A stretch of 10,344 nucleotides of DNA from an uncultured Clostridia bacterium (GCA_947167435.1 CAMVIC010000047.1:1-10344); one strand, 5' to 3'; numbered from the stretch's first letter, positions 1-5,840 are shown. A program made the numbers and translations. The notes: generated by a model from the sequence alone, not told the origin.

Positions 1-51
1 ACCTATTACACCGGACAGTTTCTGATCGCCTCCGCCCTGGTGTTTTCCTGA
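1..51 (+). CDS. 3' end of a hydrophobic (probably membrane) protein, partial
   Basis: Frame 1 reads 16 codons (TYYTGQFLIASALVFS) and then TGA at 49-51. The peptide is hydrophobic, as expected for the last transmembrane segment of a transporter or other membrane protein, but too little is present to name a family. The other forward frame checked stops within 25 bases. The gene converges on the minus-strand flavoprotein gene, and a strong hairpin (93-142) lies between them, which supports a real 3' end here. Confidence 0.5.
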   Translation, partial: TYYTGQFLIASALVFS

Positions 52-92
52 GGCGACGCGGCTGTCCGCCCGTCCTGATCAGCATAATAATG

Positions 93-142
93 AAAAAAGG
101 TTTGGCAAAATCGCAATGTACGCGAATTCGCCAAACCTTTTT
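93..142. terminator. Bidirectional intrinsic terminator between convergent genes
   Basis: AAAAAAGGTTTGGC (93-106) is complementary to GCCAAACCTTTTT (130-142), giving a stem with an A-run at one side and a T-run at the other, so it can end transcription in either direction. A short inner stem (TCGC 111-114 with GCGA 122-125) can form inside the loop. It lies 41 bp past the stop of the + strand gene at 1-51 and about 135 bp past the stop of the minus-strand flavoprotein gene. Confidence 0.8.
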
Positions 143-159
143 ATGCATTTGGGTTCATG

Positions 160-207
160 CCGCAGGGGGGGCGGCTGCATGCCATGCGGGTATAGCCTCC
201 CCTGCGG
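160..207. other. Inverted repeat in the 3' intergenic region
   Basis: CCGCAGGGG (160-168) is a perfect complement of CCCCTGCGG (199-207). The loop is about 30 nt and contains a smaller GGCT...AGCC pairing. It lies between the hairpin next to the flavoprotein stop and the A/T-rich terminator, and has no T-tract of its own. It may be part of a structured 3' untranslated region or a repeat remnant. Function unknown. Confidence 0.4.
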
Positions 208-225
208 ACTCTGACGGACTTTTGA

Positions 226-268
226 GACAGCCTCTTTGCGCCTGCTTCGGGCGCGGACAGAGGCTGTC
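226..268 (-). terminator. Hairpin just after the flavoprotein stop, possible weak terminator
   Basis: GACAGCCTCT (226-235) pairs perfectly with AGAGGCTGTC (259-268). A second inner stem forms from GCGCC (238-242) and GGCGC (250-254). On the minus strand it begins about 10 bp past the stop codon of the gene at 278-2761. The downstream flank on that strand reads TCAAAAG, not a U-tract, so efficient termination probably needs the second hairpin at 93-142. It may protect the mRNA 3' end instead. Confidence 0.5.
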
Positions 269-277
269 CGCATTCGC

Positions 278-2761
278 TTATACCTTGCGGGCTGCCAGGT
301 TGCCGGTGGCGATGGCGTAGGCAATGTTGAAGGGACGCTCGCAATCGCCGACGGCGACGGCATTGTCCAGCCCCTCGATCAGTTCGGTATTGGGCAGCAT
401 GTCACAGGCCTCGATGACCGTGTCGCAGGGATACTCATAGGCGATGCCGGACTCGGCGATAAAGGAGACAAAACCGTCGCCCACGCCGGTGACCTGGGCA
501 CCCGGGAAGAGGCGCCCGCCGGCAGAGTAGAAGGCCGTGCTGAGGAACTGCTTCATGTAGGCGGAGTGGCCGTACTCAAAGTGATCCTGAGGCTCGGCGG
601 CGACAAGTGTGACTTTCTTGCCCTGACCAAGGAGCAGGATCGCCGTGTCGACTGCCTGCGCGCCGGAGCCGAGGATGACCACGTTCTCGCCGATATTGCC
701 GCCGAGGACGTCCTCAATGGGCATGACCTTCGTTGCGCCCACGGAGTTCAGTCCGCTGCTCACGCGCTTTCCGCCGACGGCGAGAATCACCGCGTCGGGC
801 GCTTCGCTCTCGATCAGCTCCTTCGTGACCTCGGTGTTCAGCACCACCTGGACGCCCTTCAGCTCGCACTGACGGGCCAGGTAGGCGCGCAGACGGCCCA
901 GATTCTCATGGGGACCCTTGACCGCCTCGGCAAAGCCCAGCATGCCGCCCAGACTCGAACCCTTGTCGAAAAGCTTGACGCTGTGGCCGCGTTCGGCCGC
1001 GATGCGCGCGGCCTCCATGCCGGCGGGGCCGCCGCCAATGACCATAACCTTTTTCTGCGTCTCGGCGGGCAGGGGATCGTAGCCCTCGGGCATGGACTCG
1101 CTGTAGGCACGGAAGTAGGCCGCGTTCACGCGGCAGTGCTCCATGTTGCAGCGGTCGAACGGGGGGTCGAAGAAGCAGTGCAGGCAGCGGGTGCAGGGGG
1201 CGATCTCGTCGATGCGTCCCTCGCGCAGTTTGTTGACGTACTCGGGATCTACGCACAGCGGCCGGTTCATCATCAGAAAATCGACCTTGCCGTCCTCAAT
1301 GGCCGCGTTGAACAGATCGGGCGCCAGCGCGGGATCGTTATAGGTGGCGCAGCCCACGGGGATACTGACCGCGGCCTTGATCTTTGCCGCAATGTCAAGG
1401 GTCAGGCCCACGCCGGAGTTGTTGCCGCGGATCAGGCCCTGGAACTGCTTATCGAAATCAAGGCGGGTACCGAGGCTGTTGTAGCCCTCCAGACCGCGGG
1501 CAGCGAAGTACAGGTCGCCGGCAAACTGGGTGATATGCTCATAGCAGGGTCCGATACGGATGTGCAGACTGTCCGCGCCGGCCTCCTCAAGTTTCTTCGC
1601 GATGGCAATGGTCTCTTCAATTGTGTTGAAGCCGTTATTCTGGCCCACCATCTTGTCGTTCTCTTCGACGCCGTTGATCAGGCACTGCACGACGAAGTCC
1701 CGGCCGCATTTCTCCTTGATGGCACCGATGAGCTCTCTGGCAAACTGGGTGCGGCTCTCGATGGTCTGCGGGCCGAATTCGTCGGTGCGGTTGTTGCGGT
1801 AGCGGGTGAGGAAGGACGAGCCCAGGTTGTTGGCGGCCATGTTCAGCTCATAGGCGTCAAAGCCGTATTCCTTCAGCTTCAGCGCGCAGTCGCTGATCTC
1901 CTGGATCCACTCCCTCACTTCCTCGGTGCTGTAATCGCCGATGAAGGGCGCGGTGTAGTCCATGGGACCGACGGCGCAGACCATGGTGCCGAACTGATAG
2001 CCCACCTTTGCGCCGGCGGCGTGCAGCGTATCCACAAGACCCTTGACATCATAGTCTTCCATGGGATTCGTGCCGCCTTTGAAGCGGTTCCAGGTGTCTG
2101 CGAAGTCCTCGACCCAGATCATTTCCACGCCGCCCTTGGCCATCCGCTCATAGAAGCCGATATACTCGTCGGGATTGTGACGCATGAAGTTCCAGTTCAG
2201 CGCGGAGGTCTTGACCATCCGGTTGTGGATGGTGTGGGGGCCCAGCTGCCAGTCGGTAAACAGCGCCGACTGAGAGAAGTCCGTGATGGAGTTGGTGAAG
2301 TTCATCTCCTGGGGGTTGATGACGGCCGCGCCGCCCTGGCCGGGCTCGACGCCCAGTGCCTGGGCCAGACATTCGTTGACGCCCCTGCGGATGGCCGCGG
2401 TGTTCAGGCTCGCGCCGGAGATGCCGTCCACCTCCGCGGTGCCGCCGGCCTCCGCGATGCGGCGGCAGTACTCCTCCGCCGCGTCCGGCATCAGGGTGAA
2501 GTAGTCGTCGCCGGTGTGCTCGAGGACCTCAAAGCCTACATTGGTCACGCCGCCCGCGTCGATCTCACAGTCCACGCGGATTTTTGCAAAGTCCGTTTCC
2601 TGAACGCTGCGGTAGCTTCCGGGGATGAACAGTTTTTTCTCGCCGGCTTCCGCAAAGGCGGCCGTGCTGCCTGCACCGAGGCCGAGGCCGGTCAGGGTCA
2701 GAGCGGCGGCGCCCGCCGCGCTGCCTTTCAGGAAGTCGCGGCGTGTGATTCTTTTGCTCAT
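278..2761 (-). CDS. Tat-exported FMN_bind / Old Yellow Enzyme-type / FAD-NAD(P) fusion oxidoreductase
   Basis: An 827-residue secreted flavoprotein, probably a reductase of C=C bonds in an unidentified substrate. Residues 1-37 are a Tat signal (TRRDFLKG; likely cleavage after AFA, residue 37). Residues ~43-135 are an FMN_bind domain with DGISGAS (112-118); Ser118 is the predicted ApbE flavinylation site. Residues ~150-520 are an OYE/2,4-dienoyl-CoA-reductase-type barrel (NRMVKTSA 180-187, NNRTDEFG 323-330, MNRPL 498-502). Cys 523, 526, 529, 538 and 543 form an iron-sulfur-type cluster. Residues ~570-827 hold an FAD fold (VIGGGPAG 574-581), a second nucleotide fold (VILGSGAQA 695-703) and a terminal AVGDCE (803-808). 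The start at 2761 is chosen because GGGAGG lies 7 nt upstream and the Tat motif follows directly; an upstream ATG (2824) adds 21 residues before the signal. The usual HGAHGY barrel motif is replaced (see findings). Family assignment is firm; substrate and electron donor are unknown. Confidence 0.93.
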   Translation of the reverse strand: MSKRITRRDFLKGSAAGAAALTLTGLGLGAGSTAAFAEAGEKKLFIPGSYRSVQETDFAKIRVDCEIDAGGVTNVGFEVLEHTGDDYFTLMPDAAEEYCRRIAEAGGTAEVDGISGASLNTAAIRRGVNECLAQALGVEPGQGGAAVINPQEMNFTNSITDFSQSALFTDWQLGPHTIHNRMVKTSALNWNFMRHNPDEYIGFYERMAKGGVEMIWVEDFADTWNRFKGGTNPMEDYDVKGLVDTLHAAGAKVGYQFGTMVCAVGPMDYTAPFIGDYSTEEVREWIQEISDCALKLKEYGFDAYELNMAANNLGSSFLTRYRNNRTDEFGPQTIESRTQFARELIGAIKEKCGRDFVVQCLINGVEENDKMVGQNNGFNTIEETIAIAKKLEEAGADSLHIRIGPCYEHITQFAGDLYFAARGLEGYNSLGTRLDFDKQFQGLIRGNNSGVGLTLDIAAKIKAAVSIPVGCATYNDPALAPDLFNAAIEDGKVDFLMMNRPLCVDPEYVNKLREGRIDEIAPCTRCLHCFFDPPFDRCNMEHCRVNAAYFRAYSESMPEGYDPLPAETQKKVMVIGGGPAGMEAARIAAERGHSVKLFDKGSSLGGMLGFAEAVKGPHENLGRLRAYLARQCELKGVQVVLNTEVTKELIESEAPDAVILAVGGKRVSSGLNSVGATKVMPIEDVLGGNIGENVVILGSGAQAVDTAILLLGQGKKVTLVAAEPQDHFEYGHSAYMKQFLSTAFYSAGGRLFPGAQVTGVGDGFVSFIAESGIAYEYPCDTVIEACDMLPNTELIEGLDNAVAVGDCERPFNIAYAIATGNLAARKV

Positions 2762-2768
2762 GTAAATT

Positions 2769-2774
2769 CCTCCC
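2769..2774 (-). promoter_or_regulatory. Ribosome binding site that fixes the flavoprotein start
   Basis: On the minus strand GGGAGG lies 7 nt before the ATG at 2761. This supports the start directly before the twin-arginine motif rather than the in-frame ATG at 2824. Confidence 0.8.
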
Positions 2775-2866
2775 TCATCGTTTACTTGTATGGAAACAGG
2801 AACAGTTTTCCTGCTTTCTCCCATCTGCGAAAATGGTAAAAGATACCAAGCGCTGCTCCTGCTTCC

Positions 2867-2894
2867 ATTATAGTTTTTTTCATTTTAAGTTCAA
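2867..2894 (-). promoter_or_regulatory. Sigma-A-type promoter of the OYE fusion gene
   Basis: On the minus strand the -35 is TTGAAC (2889-2894) and the -10 is a perfect TATAAT (2867-2872), with a 16-bp A-rich spacer. Transcription should begin near 2860, giving a ~100-nt leader. The leader contains a small perfect hairpin (CAGGAA 2797-2802 with TTCCTG 2808-2813). Confidence 0.75.
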
Positions 2895-2905
2895 CTGTCG
2901 CAATG

Positions 2906-2931
2906 AACAATTCGCTGCCGCTGAATTTGTT
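2906..2931. promoter_or_regulatory. Imperfect 26-bp dyad upstream of the OYE fusion promoter
   Basis: AACAATTCGC (2906-2915) and GCTGAATTTGTT (2920-2931) form an imperfect inverted repeat around a short centre. It begins 12 bp upstream of the -35 of the minus-strand promoter, a normal place for an activator site, and also lies upstream of the nitroreductase-remnant promoter. It does not resemble the dyad of the second flavoprotein promoter, so a different regulator is likely if it is an operator. Confidence 0.35.
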
Positions 2932-3024
2932 GGTTTAGCTCAAAATGAGATACTTTTACAGTTCGTATTTTGCACATAATCACAAATGGTCAGGACGGGC
3001 GGAAAACAAAAACGCTCCGAATCC

Positions 3025-3053
3025 TTGGCATTCCGAGACGGATATGCTATGCT
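3025..3053 (+). promoter_or_regulatory. Promoter of the truncated nitroreductase gene
   Basis: The -35 is TTGGCA (3025-3030) and the -10 is TATGCT (3048-3053), with a 17-bp spacer and a TGC just before the -10 (extended -10). An AAGGAAGG ribosome binding region (3067-3074) and ATG (3077) follow. The signals appear intact although the gene behind them is not. Confidence 0.65.
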
Positions 3054-3076
3054 GGGGGCATCCAATAAGGAAGGAA

Positions 3077-3274
3077 ATGGAAACGAAAATGGAAATAAAC
3101 CCTATTCTGCGCTCGCTCTTTGACCGCAAGTCCGTGCGGGCCTATACCGAGCGGGAGATTTCGGAGGAGGACGTGGAGCAAATCCTCAGCGCCGCCCGCC
3201 GCGATTCGGCTTTCAGATTTCAGATTTCAGTTTTCAGGAGCAATGGGGGAGAACGGCGAAGCCGCAGTGCTTAG
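3077..3274 (+). pseudogene. Truncated nitroreductase-family gene (N-terminus only)
   Basis: Codons 1-42 from the ATG at 3077 read like the start of an NAD(P)H-dependent FMN nitroreductase: INPILRSLFDRKSVRAYT, then EISEEDVEQILSAARR. Homology stops where the family normally continues into the flavin-binding AP-x-GN stretch. From about 3203 the frame runs into tandem heptamers and ends at TGA (3272-3274) after ~23 unrelated residues, giving a 65-codon product instead of the usual ~170-200. No remaining nitroreductase sequence is recognisable before the next gene, so the 3' part appears deleted. The ATG at 3089 is an alternative start. The gene is divergent from the OYE fusion, a common arrangement for functionally linked flavoenzymes (inference). 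Confidence 0.75.
3211..3238. repeat. Tandem heptamer array (TTTCAGA-type, 4 copies)
   Basis: Four 7-bp units in a row: TTTCAGA, TTTCAGA, TTTCAGT, TTTCAGG. The array begins within 10 bp of where nitroreductase homology ends. A lone related sequence, GTTTTCAGATTC, occurs at 3643-3654 at the other end of the repeat island. Confidence 0.85.
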
Positions 3275-3293
3275 TGCTTAGTGGCTAGTGCTT
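3266..3293. repeat. Tandem heptamer array (AGTGCTT-type, 4 copies)
   Basis: Four 7-bp units: AGTGCTT, AGTGCTT, AGTGGCT, AGTGCTT. The unit length and copy number equal those of the array at 3211-3238 but the sequence is unrelated. No coding is evident. Confidence 0.85.
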
Positions 3294-3319
3294 GGTAATC
3301 AGCGAAGAACCGGGGAACG

Positions 3320-3622
3320 GCGGGCGGCCGAGACGACCGCCCCTACACGCAGGAACATGGGTTTACCTCCGTAGGGGCGGATATCATCCGCCCGAAAACG
3401 TCGGTCTCGGTACCATGTCCGCGGGCGGCCGAGGACGACCGCCCCTACACGCGGAAATGCGGGCCCACCTCCGTAGGGGCGGATATCATCCGCCCGAAAA
3501 CGTCGGACCCGGTACCGTGTCTGCGGGAGGGGCATACCCGCAGGGCACGCAGAGCCCCTCCCCTACACGCAGAACCGTGGTTCTCCTCCGTAGGGACGGA
3601 TATGGCCGCCCCTGCGGCGCTT
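3320..3622. repeat. Tandem ~101-bp REP-like units with nested palindromes
   Basis: Unit 1 (3320-3420) and unit 2 (3421-3522) are nearly identical at their conserved blocks. A shorter, more diverged third unit runs from 3523 to about 3622. Each full unit contains GGGCGG...CCGCCC, then CCGCCCCTACACG, then ~20 variable bases, then CGTAGGGGCGGATATCATCC followed by GCCCG. CCGCCCCTAC and GTAGGGGCGG are perfect complements, and GGGCGGATATCATCCGCCC is itself palindromic, so hairpins nest inside hairpins. Similar GTAGGGGCGG repeats are, from general recollection, scattered between genes in gut Clostridia. Open frames across this stretch are by-products of the repeat. Confidence 0.85.
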
Positions 3623-3669
3623 GTTTTGAGGCAGGCTCTTCCGTTTTCAGATTCTGTCATGCCATACGA

Positions 3670-3702
3670 AAAGGACGCAGCGCGTTTTGCACTGCGTCCT
3701 TT
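3670..3702 (-). terminator. Intrinsic terminator of the fumarate-reductase-like gene
   Basis: AAAGGACGCAG (3670-3680) and CTGCGTCCTTT (3692-3702) form a perfect 11-bp stem with an 11-nt loop. Read on the minus strand, the stem ends in CCTTTT. It lies ~30 bp past the stop codon at 3733, so the gene is probably transcribed alone. Being symmetrical, it may also stop + strand reading coming out of the repeat island. Confidence 0.85.
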
Positions 3703-3732
3703 CTGTATGCGGTTTTGCGGGAAGACCGGGGA

Positions 3733-5715
3733 TTATTCCTCGCCGAAGGCGACCTTGACGGCCTTGATGCCGAAGGTCATGGTGCGGCCCATGGCGATGC
3801 CGGCCATCAGGCAAGGGTAGTTGTTGACAAAGAAGCCGCCGGAGCAGTCGCCGGTGACGAACAGGCCGTCGATGGGCTCCCGGTTCTCGTCGATGGCACG
3901 GGCGTTCTCGTCGATGAGGATGCCCTGCTCGGTGGTCAGCAGGCACGCGCCCATCCAGAAGCCGCGGAAGGGGGCCTTCTCGATCTTGGACAGGTGGTAG
4001 GGCAGCTTGCCGAAGTCCTCGTCCTCGCCCTTCTCGGCCAGCTCGTTGTAGCGGGCGACAGTGGCCAGGAAGGTCTCCTTCGCCTCACCGGCGAAGCCCA
4101 GCTTGTCCGCCAGCTCTTCCAGAGTGTCGGCCTCGAAGGCGTTGCCCTTTTCGATCTGGCCTTTGAACATCTCGTCGGCTCTCTCAACCCCGTTGCGGGT
4201 ACCGGCGGAGCAGCCGATGGTGTGGAAGACCTGTACGTCCTCGCGCCAGTTGTCGTCGAAGACGGAGGCGTAGACATGGCCCGGCTGGTTGAAGGCGGCA
4301 TAGGACATCTGGTCGTAGGTGCCGGTCTCGCAGGCGAAGCGCTCGCCCTTGCGGTTGACCTTCAGGAAGGGCTGGCTGCCGATGTTGAACTGGCCCTCGG
4401 TGGCGGGGAAGTACTTGTCGCCCACGGCGGTGACGGCATAGCCGGCGTCAATGCCCGGGGCGATGATGCCGCGGTCGAAGAGCATGGGGGCGGGCTCGGC
4501 CTGCATGGCGGCGCCGATCCACTTGGCGGCCTTGATGCCGTCGCCGGTGTCGGTGGGCCAGCTGTTGTCATAGGTGGTGACGGCGGTGCCCATGGGGTCC
4601 AGGGCTTCCATCATGACGGGGTTGCGGGGATAGCCGCCGGTGGCCAGCAGCACGCCGTTCTTGGCATTGATGCGGATGTATTCGCCGGTCTCGGTGCGCT
4701 GGGCAATGACGCCGGTGACGCGGCCGGTCTCGTTCTGCTCCAGCTTCACCATCGGGGTGGAGAAGAGAATCTGATTGCCGCCGTCCTCAATGACCTGCTG
4801 GAACATGTCCAGTCGGTTGAGCTTGCTGTTCCAGAAACGCTCCTCCGCGGGTAGGCGGTAGCCGGGCTTCGCGGGCTCGGGGCAGTGGGACTCGTCCCCG
4901 GCGGTCACGTTCAGCACCGCGTCCGGGTCGTACTTGGCGTAGCATTCCTTGACGAAGCTGTGCATGGCGGCGGACTCGTTGAACCAGGTGGAGAAGGTCT
5001 TCAGGTTGGTCTTGCCGGAGGAGAACTTCTTCAGCTCGCGGCGCATGGCGGCCCGGTCCATGGGAGCCTCGCCGGCGGCCAGCATATCCTCGGAGTCGCA
5101 GGCGCCGTACCAGCCGCGGACGCGGGCGTGGGTGGTGCCCTTCTCGATGACCAGAACCTTGTAGCCCTTGCTGGTGGCGTAGGCCGCGGAGGCCAGGCCG
5201 CCGTTGCCGGCGCCGACCACCAGGAAATCGGTCTCGATGGTCTCGGCAATCTCGCTCTCGGCGATCTCGGGGGCGGTGCCCAGCCAGTCGGCGGGAGCGG
5301 CTTCGGCCTCGTCATGGGTGATGACTTCCACGGGAATCTCGCCCTTGGCCTGGGCGATGCACTTGGCGGCGGCTTCCATGACACCATGGGAGGTGAGGGA
5401 CGCGCCGGCAACGGCGTCGATCTCCGCGCTCTGGTTGTTCATCAGGGCCTCGCGCAGGGTCTCTGCGGCGGCCTGGCCGATGGATTCGGTCTCGCCGGAC
5501 AGGTCCAGCACCACGTCGGTGATGGCGTCGGCGCTGAAGGTCATGGTCACCAGCACGGTGTTGAGGCCGGTGGCGGTGGCGGAGTAGGTGCCGGGGGTGT
5601 AGATGCCCGCGGCCTCATCGGCAAAGGCAGTCAGCCCGGAGACAGAGGTCAGGGCAGCGGCGGCGGAGCCTGCCAGGGCCCCCTTCAGAAAATCGCGGCG
5701 GGAAAGCTGTTTCAT
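3733..5715 (-). CDS. Tat-exported FMN_bind / fumarate-reductase-like FAD flavoprotein
   Basis: A 660-residue secreted flavoprotein of the FAD_binding_2 superfamily, likely a reductase for an unidentified electron acceptor. Residues 1-32 are a Tat signal (SRRDFLKG; cleavage likely after AFA, residue 32). Residues ~37-125 are FMN_bind with DAVAGAS (100-106); Ser106 is the predicted covalent FMN site. Residues ~160-655 are the FAD-linked catalytic part: VVGAGNGG (166-173), acidic end of the second strand at E191, LLATGGYPRN (356-365), and the closing GLFVTGDCSGG (617-627). No haem (CxxCH) motif and no lipobox are present. The start at 5715 is supported by AGGAGG about 6 nt upstream. The active-site landmarks of fumarate reductases are absent: the C-terminal RLGGNA stretch reads NNYPCLMAG (631-639), and the usual R-G block reads NIGSQPF (444-450). 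It is therefore not a fumarate or succinate enzyme by sequence. The adjacent MerR gene and a MerR-type promoter suggest substrate induction. Confidence 0.93.
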   Translation of the reverse strand: MKQLSRRDFLKGALAGSAAAALTSVSGLTAFADEAAGIYTPGTYSATATGLNTVLVTMTFSADAITDVVLDLSGETESIGQAAAETLREALMNNQSAEIDAVAGASLTSHGVMEAAAKCIAQAKGEIPVEVITHDEAEAAPADWLGTAPEIAESEIAETIETDFLVVGAGNGGLASAAYATSKGYKVLVIEKGTTHARVRGWYGACDSEDMLAAGEAPMDRAAMRRELKKFSSGKTNLKTFSTWFNESAAMHSFVKECYAKYDPDAVLNVTAGDESHCPEPAKPGYRLPAEERFWNSKLNRLDMFQQVIEDGGNQILFSTPMVKLEQNETGRVTGVIAQRTETGEYIRINAKNGVLLATGGYPRNPVMMEALDPMGTAVTTYDNSWPTDTGDGIKAAKWIGAAMQAEPAPMLFDRGIIAPGIDAGYAVTAVGDKYFPATEGQFNIGSQPFLKVNRKGERFACETGTYDQMSYAAFNQPGHVYASVFDDNWREDVQVFHTIGCSAGTRNGVERADEMFKGQIEKGNAFEADTLEELADKLGFAGEAKETFLATVARYNELAEKGEDEDFGKLPYHLSKIEKAPFRGFWMGACLLTTEQGILIDENARAIDENREPIDGLFVTGDCSGGFFVNNYPCLMAGIAMGRTMTFGIKAVKVAFGEE

Positions 5716-5755
5716 GGTTATCCTCCTGTTTTATATTGACAGATTTGCTGACAAT

Positions 5756-5786
5756 ACTGTAAGACCGGGTGCAGGTCACAGGTCAA
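5756..5786 (-). promoter_or_regulatory. MerR-type promoter (19-bp spacer with internal dyad) of the FAD flavoprotein gene
   Basis: On the minus strand the -35 is TTGACC (5781-5786) and the -10 is TACAGT (5756-5761). The spacer is 19 bp, longer than the normal 17. Within the spacer lies GACC-N7-GGTC (5763-5777). An overlong spacer with a dyad at its centre is the known signature of promoters activated by MerR-family regulators through DNA distortion, and a MerR-family gene is divergently transcribed ~100 bp away. The leader to the ATG at 5715 is ~35 nt. Confidence 0.65.
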
Positions 5787-5811
5787 GAGGAAAAAAAGAA
5801 AATCGTGCGGA

Positions 5812-5840
5812 TTGAAAAAGGGCAGCGCGTCCGCTATACT
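5812..5840 (+). promoter_or_regulatory. Promoter of the MerR-family regulator gene
   Basis: TTGAAA (5812-5817), a 17-bp spacer and TATACT (5835-5840) form a near-consensus sigma-A promoter pointing to the gene at 5888. It lies 25 bp from the -35 of the divergent flavoprotein promoter and does not overlap the proposed operator at 5763-5777, so regulator expression may be largely constitutive. Confidence 0.7.

Noticed and set aside
2762..2824. Upstream ATG extending the OYE fusion by 21 residues
   Set aside because: It would put 21 non-signal residues before the twin-arginine motif; GGGAGG at 7 nt favours the start at 2761.
236..2839. Long + strand open frame of 867 codons
   Set aside because: It is the antisense shadow of the OYE fusion. 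The minus frame has a Tat signal, FMN_bind, barrel and nucleotide-fold motifs and an RBS, while the + frame translation shows no domain. High GC with few stop codons explains it.
3211..3522. Possible CRISPR array
   Set aside because: Heptamer units are too short and uninterrupted, and the ~101-bp units are contiguous palindromic repeats with no regular short repeat plus unique spacer pattern; no cas genes are present.
3299..3660. Minus-strand small frames with repeated RADDIRPYGG peptides
   Set aside because: The peptide repeats arise from translation of the ~101-bp DNA repeats; no RBS or family.
3292..4854. + strand open frame of 520 codons
   Set aside because: It begins in the repeat island and runs antisense through the FAD flavoprotein gene; Gly/Ala/Val-rich composition and no recognisable motif.
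4885..5739. + strand open frame of 284 codons, Gly-rich
   Set aside because: Antisense shadow of the N-terminal half of the FAD flavoprotein gene, which has clear motifs, an RBS and a promoter.
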